This document shows, in pieces, positions 1 to 7,422 of a DNA stretch of 10,824 nt (within the stretch, counting starts at the first letter, position 1; each line of letters starts with the position of its first letter). Source of the DNA: Bacteroidales bacterium (GTDB lineage: Bacteria > Bacteroidota > Bacteroidia > Bacteroidales > JAFGXI01); assembly GCA_026985625.1 (NCBI GenBank), contig JALSQC010000207.1:1-10824 (forward strand), in the 5' to 3' direction. The notes beneath the pieces are model-generated. The model was not told the origin of the DNA, ran no database searches, and was given only the letters and a program-made list of their open reading frames with translations. Made by a program: the position numbers and the translations under genes.

Positions 1-471
1 GCCTTGTGTATCTATTTTGTAACGTTTTAAAAGTTCTACAATACCTGCCGGTGTTGCCGATATAAATGCGGGTAATCCTAAAACTAATCTTCCTATGTTA
101 ATGGGGTTAAAGCCGTCGACATCTTTCTCGGGCGATATTGCTTCTATTATTTTGTTTTCGTTAATATGTTCAGGCAGAGGTAGTTGCACTATAAAGCCGT
201 CGATGTCGTTGTTGTTGTTTAATTTTGTTATATTTTGCAACAGTTCTTGTTCCGATATGTTGTCGTTGAAACGCAATAGGGTAGATTTGAATCCAACTTG
301 TTGACACGATTTTACTTTGCTTGCTACGTATGTTTCGCTGGCTCCGTCGTGTCCTACAAGTATTGCTGCAAGATGCGGTTGTTTTCCGTTGTTTGCTGTA
401 ATTTGTTTTACTTGTTCGGCTATTTCGAGTTTTATTTCTTGTGATATTTTTTTTCCGTCGATTAGTATCAT
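1..471 (-). CDS. folD: FolD, methylenetetrahydrofolate dehydrogenase/cyclohydrolase (N-terminal part, cut by window edge)
   Basis: Cytoplasmic bifunctional enzyme of one-carbon metabolism: it oxidises 5,10-methylene-THF to methenyl-THF with NAD(P)+ and hydrolyses that to 10-formyl-THF. I translated 157 residues from the ATG at 471 to the window edge; full-length FolD is usually about 285-300, so only the catalytic domain and the beginning of the nucleotide-binding part are seen. Family signatures are clear: ETYVASK at 46-52, giving the catalytic Tyr48 and Lys52; VQLPLP at 95-100; SPEKDVDGFNP at 113-123; and SATPAG at 138-143, matching the usual TPxG turn. The start lies 27 bases after the ffh stop with no promoter box between, so the two are probably co-transcribed. 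The edge falls exactly on a codon boundary. Identity is secure; the C-terminal half cannot be judged. Confidence 0.95.
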   Translation of the reverse strand, partial: MILIDGKKISQEIKLEIAEQVKQITANNGKQPHLAAILVGHDGASETYVASKVKSCQQVGFKSTLLRFNDNISEQELLQNITKLNNNNDIDGFIVQLPLPEHINENKIIEAISPEKDVDGFNPINIGRLVLGLPAFISATPAGIVELLKRYKIDTQG

Positions 472-498
472 CTATAAAGATTTTATGTTATTGTTTTT

Positions 499-1827
499 TT
501 ATCTTTTTGGCATATTTCGCATTAAGTTTTTCATTTTACTGCCTCCTGAGAACATTTTCATCATTTTGCGGGTTTCGTCGAATTGTTTAAGCAGGCGGTT
601 AACTTCTTGAATTGATGTTCCGCTACCCATTGCTATTCGTTTGCGTCTTGTTCCGTTTAATATTGCAGGATTTTCGCGTTCTTTTGGTGTCATCGATTTA
701 ATAATTGCTTCGATACTTTTAAAGGCATCGTCGTCGATATCTACATTTTTTAGGGCTTTTCCGACTCCGGGTATCATTCCTGCCAAGTCTTTAAGGTTAC
801 CCATTTTTTTAATTTGTTGTATTTGCGATAGAAAGTCGTTAAAGTTAAATTGATTTTTGGCTATTTTTTTTTGTAATCGTTTGGCTTCTTCTTCGTCGAA
901 TTGTTCTTGTGCTTTTTCTACTAATGTAACAATGTCGCCCATTCCTAATATACGGTCGGCCATACGTTCGGGGTAGAATATGTCTATTGCGTCCATTTTT
1001 TCGCCTGTTCCAACAAATTTTATAGGTTTGTTAACTACCTCGCGTATCGACAATGCTGCACCTCCACGGGTATCGCCGTCTAATTTTGTAAGAACAACGC
1101 CGTCAAAATCTAAACGGTCGTTAAATTCTTTTGCTGTGTTAACGGCATCTTGTCCTGTCATAGAGTCAACAACAAATAAAATCTCGCCGGGCGAAACGGC
1201 TTTTTTAATATTTGAGATTTCGTTCATCATTTCTTCGTCAACAGCTAAACGTCCTGCGGTATCTATAATAACAACATCGTTTCCGTTTTGTTTAGCATAG
1301 TTTATTGCTTTTTTTGCAATGTCAACGGGATTTTTGTTGCCTTCTTCGGTATAAACCGGAACGTTAATTTGTTCGGCAATAACTTTTAGTTGTTCTATTG
1401 CGGCGGGACGATAAACGTCGCCTGCAACAATTATAGGGTGTTTACCTTTTTTTGTTTTAATAAAGTTTGATAGTTTTCCTGTAAATGTTGTTTTTCCCGA
1501 GCCTTGTAATCCTGCTATTAATATTATTGCAGGCGAGCCTTTAAGGTTTATGTCTTTTTGTTGTCCGCCCATTAATGCGGCTAATTCGTCGTGGACAATT
1601 TTTACCATCATTTGTCCCGGTTTTACCGATTTTAGGACGTCTTGTCCAAGGGCTTTTTCTTTAACCGTATTTGTAAACGATTTTGCTATTTTGTAGTTAA
1701 CATCGGCATCGAGTAATGCTCGGCGAACATCTTTTAGTGTTTCGGCGACATTTATTTCGGTTATTTTGCCTTCGCCTTTAAGTAATTTAAAGGATTTTTC
1801 TAATCTGTCGGATAAATTTTCAAACAT
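499..1827 (-). CDS. ffh: Ffh, signal recognition particle protein (SRP54 GTPase)
   Basis: Protein part of the signal recognition particle. It binds 4.5S/SRP RNA and nascent signal sequences and docks with FtsY to deliver inner-membrane and exported proteins. The 442 residues are full length for the family (about 450). The N domain covers roughly 1-95. The G domain shows G1 GLQGSGKT (106-113), DTAGR (189-193), TKLD (247-250), the SRP-type DTRGGAAL (252-259) and GTGEK (273-277). The M domain runs from about 300 to the end, with the RNA-binding RRKRIAMGSGTS (394-405) and a Met-rich tail (MMKMF, MKNLMRNM) suited to signal-peptide binding. Upstream lies a -7 box, 26 bases before the ATG. folD follows after 27 bases. 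Nothing looks broken. A nine-A run lies in the sense strand near residues 319-322, but the frame is intact. Confidence 0.97.
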   Translation of the reverse strand: MFENLSDRLEKSFKLLKGEGKITEINVAETLKDVRRALLDADVNYKIAKSFTNTVKEKALGQDVLKSVKPGQMMVKIVHDELAALMGGQQKDINLKGSPAIILIAGLQGSGKTTFTGKLSNFIKTKKGKHPIIVAGDVYRPAAIEQLKVIAEQINVPVYTEEGNKNPVDIAKKAINYAKQNGNDVVIIDTAGRLAVDEEMMNEISNIKKAVSPGEILFVVDSMTGQDAVNTAKEFNDRLDFDGVVLTKLDGDTRGGAALSIREVVNKPIKFVGTGEKMDAIDIFYPERMADRILGMGDIVTLVEKAQEQFDEEEAKRLQKKIAKNQFNFNDFLSQIQQIKKMGNLKDLAGMIPGVGKALKNVDIDDDAFKSIEAIIKSMTPKERENPAILNGTRRKRIAMGSGTSIQEVNRLLKQFDETRKMMKMFSGGSKMKNLMRNMPKR

Positions 1828-1852
1828 GGTTTTTAGTGTTAAATTTGTTTTA

Positions 1853-1860
1853 CAAAAGTA
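1853..1860 (-). promoter_or_regulatory. Probable -7 box of the ffh-folD promoter (TACTTTTG)
   Basis: On the minus strand this reads TACTTTTG, an exact match to TAnnTTTG, the -7 element of the Bacteroidota primary sigma factor. Its last base is 26 bases from the ffh ATG, which would give a leader of about 20 bases. No TTTG-like -33 box is evident upstream. The motif is short in T-rich DNA, so support comes mainly from its position in the 51-base argS-ffh gap. Confidence 0.5.
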
Positions 1861-1878
1861 ATATTTTTATATTAATTT

Positions 1879-3669
1879 TTACATTCTTTCCGGTGTTTCG
1901 ATTCCTAATAATGCTAAACTTGATTTAATTATTTCGGCTGTTTTTTTTGATAAATTAAGTCTAAAATTAATTAGGTCTTTGTTTTTTTCTTTTAGTATTT
2001 GGTATTCTTGATAAAATTGGTTGTATTCTTTTGCCAAGTTATATGCGTAGTTTGCTATTAGTGCAGGGCTGTAATTTTTAGCTGCTTCGTTAATTGTTTC
2101 GGGATATTTATAAAGAGTTTTTATTATTTTTTTTGCTTTTTCGCATATTTTTATTTTTTCGTTAATTGTTTTGGTTGATATGTTGTTTTGTTTTGCTTTT
2201 CGTAATATTGATTTTATTCTAACATATGAGTATTGTATAAATGGTCCTGTGTTTCCGTTAAAATCTATTGATTCGTTTGGGTTAAACATCATGTTTCGTT
2301 TGGGATCGACTTTAAGTATAAAATATTTTAAAGCTCCCATGGCAAGTTGTTGATATATTTTGTTTTTTTCGTTTTCTGAGAATCCGTCGAGTTTTCCAAG
2401 TTCTTGTGATTTTATTTTTGCCGTGTAAATCATTTCGTCGATTAAATCGTCGGCATCGACAACTGTTCCTTCGCGTGATTTCATTTTTCCCTCGGGTAGT
2501 TCTACCATTCCGTATGATAAATGAAATATATTATCGGCCCAATTGTAATTTAATTTTTTTAATATAAGTTTTAATACTTGAAAGTGGTAGTTTTGTTCGT
2601 TCCCCACAACGTATATGTGTTTTGAGAGGTTGTATTCGTTAAAGCGTTGGTGTGCGGTTCCTATATCTTGTGTCATGTAAACTGATGTTCCGTCGTTGCG
2701 TAGTAGTAGTTTTTGGTCTAAGCCGTCATTGGTTAGGTCTGCCCAAATTGAGCCGTCGTCTTTTTTTATTAAAATGTTTTTTTTGAGTCCGTCTAAAACT
2801 ATTTGTTTACCTAATTTATAGGTTTGCGATTCGTAATATATTTTATCGAAATCGATACCAAGTTTTTTGTATGTTTGGTCGAATCCTTTATATACCCAAG
2901 AGTTCATTTTTTGCCAAAGTTCTACGGTTTGGGTGTCTCCGTTTTCCCATTTTCGTAGCATTTCTTGGGCTTCGAGTAATAATGGTGCGTTTTTTTTGGC
3001 TTCGTTCTCGGGTATTTTTTGCGATATTAATTCTTTTACTTGTTTTTTATATTCTTTATCGAATAAAACATAGTAGTCTCCAACAAATTTATCTCCTTTT
3101 TTGTTTGTAGATTCGGGTGTTGAATTTTTTCCCCATTTTTGCCATGCTAACATCGATTTGCAAATGTGTATTCCTCTATCGTTTACCAGATTTACTTTTA
3201 TTACGTTTTTTCCGTTTGCTTTTATTATTTCGGATACGGAGAATCCTAAAAGGTTGTTTCTGATATGTCCTAAATGTAATGGTTTGTTTGTATTTGGCGA
3301 CGAATATTCTATCATTATATTATCGGAGTCTTTGTTTGTTTGTTTGTAACCAAAATTTTTGTTGGGTAATATGTTATCTAAAAATTTAATCCAATATGTT
3401 GTTGATATTTCAAAATTTAAGAATCCTTTAATTATGTTGTATCCGTTTGTGTATTTGTTGTTTGATATAAAATAGTCGCCAATTTCTTTTGTTGATTCTT
3501 GAATAGATTTTTTTGTAAATCGTAATAGTGGAAAAACTACAAGTGTAATGTCGCCTTTAAATTCTTCGCGTGTGTATTGAAAAGATATTGTTTCGGTTGT
3601 TATGTCTTTATTGTATAAATCGTTAAAACAATTTATTAGTGTTGTTTTTAAGTTATCGAAAATATTCAT
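1879..3669 (-). CDS. argS: Arginyl-tRNA synthetase (class I)
   Basis: Charges tRNA-Arg with arginine using ATP in the cytoplasm. I start it at the ATG at 3669, giving 596 residues. The frame stays open up to a TTG at 3696, but that TTG lies within a promoter box and adds nine residues that do not look like the family. From the ATG: an N-terminal additional domain with the FKGDITL stretch (about 38-44), the HIGH-type signature SSPNTNKPLHLGH (123-135), VNDRGIH (162-168), the KMSKS-equivalent KMKSREG (395-401) followed by TVVDADDL, then DFNGNTGPFIQYSYVR (469-484) leading into the DALR anticodon-binding domain. The typical ArgS ending, LGIETPERM, is present. Length fits the family (about 560-600). 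It appears to be transcribed alone, with promoter-bearing gaps on both sides. Its sense strand is markedly C- and A-rich. Identity is certain; the start is likely. Confidence 0.96.
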   Translation of the reverse strand: MNIFDNLKTTLINCFNDLYNKDITTETISFQYTREEFKGDITLVVFPLLRFTKKSIQESTKEIGDYFISNNKYTNGYNIIKGFLNFEISTTYWIKFLDNILPNKNFGYKQTNKDSDNIMIEYSSPNTNKPLHLGHIRNNLLGFSVSEIIKANGKNVIKVNLVNDRGIHICKSMLAWQKWGKNSTPESTNKKGDKFVGDYYVLFDKEYKKQVKELISQKIPENEAKKNAPLLLEAQEMLRKWENGDTQTVELWQKMNSWVYKGFDQTYKKLGIDFDKIYYESQTYKLGKQIVLDGLKKNILIKKDDGSIWADLTNDGLDQKLLLRNDGTSVYMTQDIGTAHQRFNEYNLSKHIYVVGNEQNYHFQVLKLILKKLNYNWADNIFHLSYGMVELPEGKMKSREGTVVDADDLIDEMIYTAKIKSQELGKLDGFSENEKNKIYQQLAMGALKYFILKVDPKRNMMFNPNESIDFNGNTGPFIQYSYVRIKSILRKAKQNNISTKTINEKIKICEKAKKIIKTLYKYPETINEAAKNYSPALIANYAYNLAKEYNQFYQEYQILKEKNKDLINFRLNLSKKTAEIIKSSLALLGIETPERM

Positions 3670-3693
3670 TTTTATATGTTTTTTAGAGTTTTG

Positions 3694-3701
3694 CAAATAT
3701 A
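3694..3701 (-). promoter_or_regulatory. Probable -7 box of the argS promoter (TATATTTG)
   Basis: The minus strand reads TATATTTG, an exact TAnnTTTG match, ending 25 bases before the argS ATG at 3669. The expected transcription start, near 3688, would lie downstream of the alternative TTG start at 3696; this is the main reason for preferring the ATG. No clear -33 TTTG is visible upstream. Confidence 0.55.
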
Positions 3702-3757
3702 ATAGTTTGTTTTGGTAAAAAAAATACGAAATACAGGGTTGTTTGTAATTATATGCT

Positions 3758-4876
3758 TTATGTTTTGTATTTTCGGTCTTTCCACGTATAAGTATTAAAA
3801 AAGCCGGTTGTTAATAAAATTAAAATGTAAAAAGGATATATAATTTCGGTTAATAAAAATAAGGTGTTTAAATTTTTAATTTTATATGTTTTGTTGCCTA
3901 TGTTAAAAAATATAAAGTCGATTAATATTTTAAAAAATATAAAGTTTATTAATAATATTAAGTTTTTGTTTGTAATAAAATATATTGTTGTTAGTGTTAT
4001 TGTTAGTAAATTTGTTATAGTGTTTAATATAGCTGTGTATGTTATATTAGCATCGGTGTATATATTTGTTTTTGATATCCAACGTTTGCGTTGATTGTAT
4101 AATTTTTTTATGTTTTTTTGTGCGTTTGTTTTTACAATTGCTTTATCAGATTTTATGAATCCTATTTTATCGGGATATAGTTTTTTAAAATTTAATAGTA
4201 AAAAAATATCGTCTCCCGATGTGGTATTTTTTTTTATACCGTCTAAAATTTTTAGAAAATATTTTTTTGAGAAAGCCATATTTGCAGCATTAATTAGTAT
4301 TGGCTTTTTGTTTAAAATAGCAGCTCCGGCACTAAGGTTTAAACTAAAAAATTCTATTGCTTGTATATTAGAAAAAAAAGAGTCTTCGATTATTTTTACA
4401 GGTGCTGATATTAGTTTGTAGTTTGTTGTTTTATAAAATGTTGCTATTTCGCTAATCCAGTTTTTGTTAAATGTGCAGTCGGCGTCGCTTGTAATTATTA
4501 ATTCGCCTTTTGCCGTTTCTATACCTTTTAGTATTGCGTTTTTTTTTCCTGATGTTTCAGGTGTTAATTGTATTATCTTAAAATTATTGTAGTTGTTTAT
4601 ATTTTGTTTTGCTGTTTTTAAAGATTTGTCGTTTGAGTTATCGTCGATTAAAATTACCTCGAAATAAGATTTGTTATATGTCTGAGATTTAAGACTATGT
4701 ATAAGTTTTGTTATGTTTGATTCTTCGTTTCGGAAGGGGATAATTACCGAAACAAAAACATTATTGTTATTTTTAATTTTGTTTATATTGTGTTTTGTTT
4801 TTACCCAAGCAAAAATATACTCTGATATTTTTAAAATATAAAGTAATAAAATTGCAAACGATAATATGTATAGCAT
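3758..4876 (-). CDS. Membrane-anchored family 2 glycosyltransferase
   Basis: A processive-type GT2 enzyme (GT-A fold), likely transferring a sugar from a nucleotide-sugar at the cytoplasmic face of the inner membrane; acceptor and product are unknown. The 372 residues contain an N-terminal membrane segment (about 1-24), VSVIIPFRNEE (42-52) opening the GT-A fold, IDDNS (77-81) for nucleotide binding, the metal-binding DAD (131-133), SGDD (220-223) in the position of the acceptor/base motif, and QRKRW (262-266), matching QxxRW of cellulose-synthase-like enzymes. Three further hydrophobic stretches follow (about 280-302, 304-325 and 337-360). The N-terminal anchor plus C-terminal helices resembles GT2 proteins annotated as ceramide-glucosyltransferase-like or polysaccharide synthases. 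It starts 9 bases after the stop of the hypothetical gene upstream, so the two are almost certainly one operon. Family assignment is firm; specificity is not. Confidence 0.88.
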   Translation of the reverse strand: MLYILSFAILLLYILKISEYIFAWVKTKHNINKIKNNNNVFVSVIIPFRNEESNITKLIHSLKSQTYNKSYFEVILIDDNSNDKSLKTAKQNINNYNNFKIIQLTPETSGKKNAILKGIETAKGELIITSDADCTFNKNWISEIATFYKTTNYKLISAPVKIIEDSFFSNIQAIEFFSLNLSAGAAILNKKPILINAANMAFSKKYFLKILDGIKKNTTSGDDIFLLLNFKKLYPDKIGFIKSDKAIVKTNAQKNIKKLYNQRKRWISKTNIYTDANITYTAILNTITNLLTITLTTIYFITNKNLILLINFIFFKILIDFIFFNIGNKTYKIKNLNTLFLLTEIIYPFYILILLTTGFFNTYTWKDRKYKT

Positions 4877-4885
4877 TTTAAGAGT

Positions 4886-5857
4886 TTATAAAAAGCGTCG
4901 ATATATTAGTTTTAAAAAACTGTTTAGGCTTTCTTTTTCGGTTTCTAAATTAAATTTATTGTTTATAAATTCTAAAGCTTGGTCTATATTGTTAAAGTTG
5001 TTTAATGTGTCGATAGTTTTGTTATAATCCTCGGTATTGCCGTTAAATATGTTGTTTATATACCAAATTTTGTCGTTTAAACTTATTGCCGATTTTATAT
5101 TTGCTATTGGTGTTTCGGTAAATTTATCGCCTATGCCTTTATTATCATTAACTCGAGCTATAAGGTCGTTTACTGTTAATTTTGTTTTGGTATCGTTGTT
5201 TGCAGTTTCGGTTGTTTTTTGCAGGTTTTGCTCGATATTTGTTTTGTCGTTGGTTATTTGTTGTTTTTTGTCTGATGATGATATTTCGTCTGGTTTTATA
5301 TTAGAATCATTTTTGTTATAGGTGGTAGTGTTATTATCAATATGTGTTTCGGTTTTAATTGTTTCTTTTTCGTCTATAAAATTTAATATATCATCGTTTG
5401 TTTTTTCGTTATTTTTTTGTTTTTCATTATTGGTTGTATTATCGTTTTGTTGTTTTTGAGTTTCTTGTTTGTTAAATAATATTTCTGTTTGTTTTGTGCT
5501 GTTTTTTGTATCTTTTTTGCTTATGTTATTATCGGATTCCGTATTATCGTTTTTTTCTTTATTGTTGGTGTTAAAAATTTTTTTAAAAATTTTTTTTGAT
5601 GTTTGTGAGTTGTTATTTTTTAATTCTTTGTGGTTATTATTATCATTATTTTTTTTATCATCTGATATTATAACATTGTTATTTTTATCAAATTCGGCAG
5701 AAATAATAAGTAGTTTATCGTAAATATTTCTGGTTTTTTCTATTGCTAAATCTATATCTATTTTAGAAACGTTTGATAAGTTGTTAAAACTTTCTGTTAA
5801 ATTAAGTATAGATTTTAAATCATTAATTATAATTTCGGATATTTGTTTTGATTTCAT
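4886..5857 (-). CDS. Hypothetical protein: two small conserved-looking ends joined by a long Asn/Lys-rich disordered linker
   Basis: I cannot give this protein a function. Of its 323 residues, about 1-58 look helical and well mixed (SEIIINDLKSILNL, ending LLIISAEF). Residues 60-228 are low-complexity, dominated by N, K, T, D, E and Q, with almost no hydrophobic runs, and are probably disordered. Residues 229-323 return to a folded composition, with LNDKIWYINNIFNGNTEDYN (260-279) then NNIDQALEFINNKF. I recall this C-terminal pattern (a 'short helix, xINDxxxFIxxLFNG, then a helical tail') from uncharacterised Bacteroidota proteins, but could not check it. There is no signal peptide or membrane segment, so it is probably cytoplasmic. 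It is first in an operon with the GT2 gene and divergent from tdk. A 12-base tandem duplication encodes KKIFKKIF at 88-95. The size and frame are convincing; the role is unknown. Confidence 0.85.
   Translation of the reverse strand: MKSKQISEIIINDLKSILNLTESFNNLSNVSKIDIDLAIEKTRNIYDKLLIISAEFDKNNNVIISDDKKNNDNNNHKELKNNNSQTSKKIFKKIFNTNNKEKNDNTESDNNISKKDTKNSTKQTEILFNKQETQKQQNDNTTNNEKQKNNEKTNDDILNFIDEKETIKTETHIDNNTTTYNKNDSNIKPDEISSSDKKQQITNDKTNIEQNLQKTTETANNDTKTKLTVNDLIARVNDNKGIGDKFTETPIANIKSAISLNDKIWYINNIFNGNTEDYNKTIDTLNNFNNIDQALEFINNKFNLETEKESLNSFLKLIYRRFL
5571..5594. repeat. Exact 12-bp tandem duplication inside the hypothetical gene
   Basis: The unit TTAAAAATTTTT (plus strand) occurs twice back to back, 5571-5582 and 5583-5594, followed by three more T. 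In the minus-strand gene it encodes KKIF twice (residues 88-95). The duplication is in frame and made of homopolymer blocks, so replication slippage is the simple explanation. Confidence 0.9.
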
Positions 5858-5895
5858 ATTATTAAAATTAAAATTTTATGTAAAAATAATTAAAG

Positions 5896-5903
5896 CAAAT
5901 TAA
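5896..5903 (-). promoter_or_regulatory. Possible -7 box for the hypothetical/GT2 operon (TTAATTTG)
   Basis: The minus strand reads TTAATTTG, one mismatch from TAnnTTTG, 39 bases before the ATG at 5857. It lies in the 64-base region between this gene and the divergent tdk, where both promoters must sit if the genes have their own. For tdk on the plus strand the best candidate is TAATTTTT at 5901-5908, also one mismatch and very close to the ATG. Both calls are weak in such AT-rich DNA. Confidence 0.25.
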
Positions 5904-5921
5904 TTTTTAGTATAAAAGTAT

Positions 5922-6506
5922 ATGTTTCTTGAGAATTCTATAAAAGATGTGCAACGGACAGGGTGGATAGAGGTTATTGCAGGCTCTATGTTCTCTGGTA
6001 AGACCGAGGAATTAATTCGTAGATTAAAACGTGCAGAGATAGCAAAGCAACGTGTCGAGATTTTTAAACCTACTATTGATGTTAGATACTCCGAGGACGA
6101 GGTTGTATCGCATAACGAAAATTCTATTCGTTCGACTCCTGTAGAGAGTGCGTTTAATATTTTGCTTATGGTAAGCGAGGTTGATGTTGTTGGTATAGAC
6201 GAGGCTCAATTTTTTGATATGGGTTTGGTCGAGGTTTGTAATAAACTTGCAAATAGTGGAATAAGGGTTATAGTAGCCGGTTTGGATATGGATTTTAAAG
6301 GAAAACCTTTTGGTCCTATACCTGCAATGTTTGCAACTGCAGAGTATGTAACAAAGGTTCATGCAATTTGTGTAAGATGTGGAAATTTAGCACAATTTTC
6401 GTATCGTCTCGACAAAAGTGAGAGTTTAGTTTTACTTGGTGAAAAACAAGAATATGAGCCTTTATGCAGAAATTGTTATAATAACGCAATTAAAGAAAAA
6501 CATTAA
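5922..6506 (+). CDS. tdk: Thymidine kinase (type II, TK1-like)
   Basis: Phosphorylates thymidine (and deoxyuridine) to the monophosphate with ATP in the cytoplasmic salvage pathway. The 194 residues are the normal length for the compact type II enzyme. Visible motifs: P-loop GSMFSGKT (21-28), DEAQFF (93-98) with Glu94 as the likely catalytic base, GLDMDFKGKPFGP (120-132), and a zinc site of two CxxC pairs, Cys150/Cys153 and Cys182/Cys185. The N-terminus MFLENSI and the GWIEVIAGSMFSG stretch match my memory of Bacteroidota Tdk proteins and support the ATG at 5922. It is the only plus-strand gene until the right end, divergent from the hypothetical gene and convergent with dapA, with which it shares the bases TTAA. 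Its Glu codons are mostly GAG (14 of 19 by hand count), unlike dapA (2 of 17). Confidence 0.97.
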   Translation: MFLENSIKDVQRTGWIEVIAGSMFSGKTEELIRRLKRAEIAKQRVEIFKPTIDVRYSEDEVVSHNENSIRSTPVESAFNILLMVSEVDVVGIDEAQFFDMGLVEVCNKLANSGIRVIVAGLDMDFKGKPFGPIPAMFATAEYVTKVHAICVRCGNLAQFSYRLDKSESLVLLGEKQEYEPLCRNCYNNAIKEKH

Positions 6507-7390
6507 ATAAAATTATCGTCTATAATTTTTAATTCTTTTTCTATTTTAACACTTAGTTCGTTTGATATTTCGGTAAGTGGTAATCTTAAAACGTCGTCGC
6601 ATATATCCATTTGATGTAATAAATTTTTTATTCCTGCGGGGTTTCCTTCGGCAAAAATAAGATTTATTATTTCTAATATTTGGTAGTGTATTGTTCTTGC
6701 TTTATCAATTTTGTTGCTTAAGGCCAGATTTACCATTTCTGACATTTTTTTAGGAAAAGCGTTTGCTATAACAGATATAACTCCTTCCATACCTATTGAT
6801 ATTAAAGGTAGAGTAAGAGCATCGTCGCCCGATATTACTTGAAAATCAGGGGGTTTGTTTTTAATAATTTTCATAATTTCGTTAAAATCGGCAGATGCTT
6901 CTTTTATTGCAACAATATTGTTAAAATTATTTGCTAATTGCAGGCATGTATCTGCTGATATGCGGCTTGATGTTCTGCCCGGAACATTGTATAATATTAT
7001 TGGCACCGGCGAGTTTTCGGATATTTTTTTGTAGTGTTGATATATACCTCTTTGATTTGGTTTGTTGTAATATGGTGCTACCGATAAAATTGCATCTATT
7101 CCTGAGAAATTGGTTGTTTTTATGGTTTCGATAAGCTCGTTGGTATTGTTTCCTCCCATTCCTAAAACTATGGGTAATCGATTGTTATTTATTTTTTTTA
7201 TAAAATTTACTACTTCGTTTTTTTCGTCATAAGACATTGTTGCAGCCTCTGACGTTGTGCCTAAAACAACAAGATAGTTTATTCCGTTGGTTATAAGGTT
7301 TTCGATAATTTTTTGTAAAGCACTAAAATTAATTGATTTATCGTTATTAAACGGTGTAATTACCGCAACACCTGTTCCTGTAAATTTCAT
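6503..7390 (-). CDS. dapA: 4-hydroxy-tetrahydrodipicolinate synthase
   Basis: Condenses pyruvate with aspartate-4-semialdehyde, the first committed step towards diaminopimelate (cell wall) and lysine; a class I aldolase with a (beta/alpha)8 barrel. The 295 residues are standard length. Aligning by eye with the E. coli enzyme, Thr45 and Thr46 (LGTTSE, 43-48), Tyr108 (APYYNKP, 105-111), Tyr134 and Arg139 (YNVPGRT, 134-140) and the Schiff-base Lys163 (AIKEAS, 161-166) are all in place; SGDD (187-190) follows. The GTTSE form replaces the commoner GTTGE. This is a DapA-family enzyme; relatives such as N-acetylneuraminate lyase share the fold, but the double Thr and YNVPGR favour DapA. It follows the DUF6913-like gene after 47 bases, too short for a lysine riboswitch. 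Its TAA stop overlaps the tdk stop. Confidence 0.94.
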   Translation of the reverse strand: MKFTGTGVAVITPFNNDKSINFSALQKIIENLITNGINYLVVLGTTSEAATMSYDEKNEVVNFIKKINNNRLPIVLGMGGNNTNELIETIKTTNFSGIDAILSVAPYYNKPNQRGIYQHYKKISENSPVPIILYNVPGRTSSRISADTCLQLANNFNNIVAIKEASADFNEIMKIIKNKPPDFQVISGDDALTLPLISIGMEGVISVIANAFPKKMSEMVNLALSNKIDKARTIHYQILEIINLIFAEGNPAGIKNLLHQMDICDDVLRLPLTEISNELSVKIEKELKIIDDNFI

Positions 7391-7422
7391 TTTTTGTAGT
7401 TTTATATTTAGTTAATGTTTAG

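Noticed and set aside
472..498. Terminator or separate promoter between ffh and folD
   Set aside because: The 27-base gap has no hairpin and no TAnnTTTG box on the minus strand; read-through is simpler.
317..853. Plus-strand open frames across folD and ffh (317-610, 641-853)
   Set aside because: They are antisense to conserved coding sequence; their Ser/Phe/Ile-rich composition is what the complement of these genes gives.
2867..3349. Overlapping plus-strand frames antisense to argS
   Set aside because: Several frames overlap each other and the conserved argS catalytic region; no independent evidence.
5571..5600. A/T tracts in the hypothetical gene as an intrinsic terminator
   Set aside because: The arms are pure A/T, lie inside an intact reading frame and form a tandem repeat; no GC stem.
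6024..6362. 112-residue open frame on the minus strand inside tdk
   Set aside because: It lies wholly within the well-supported tdk gene, has an odd Cys/Tyr/Arg-rich composition and no recognisable motif.
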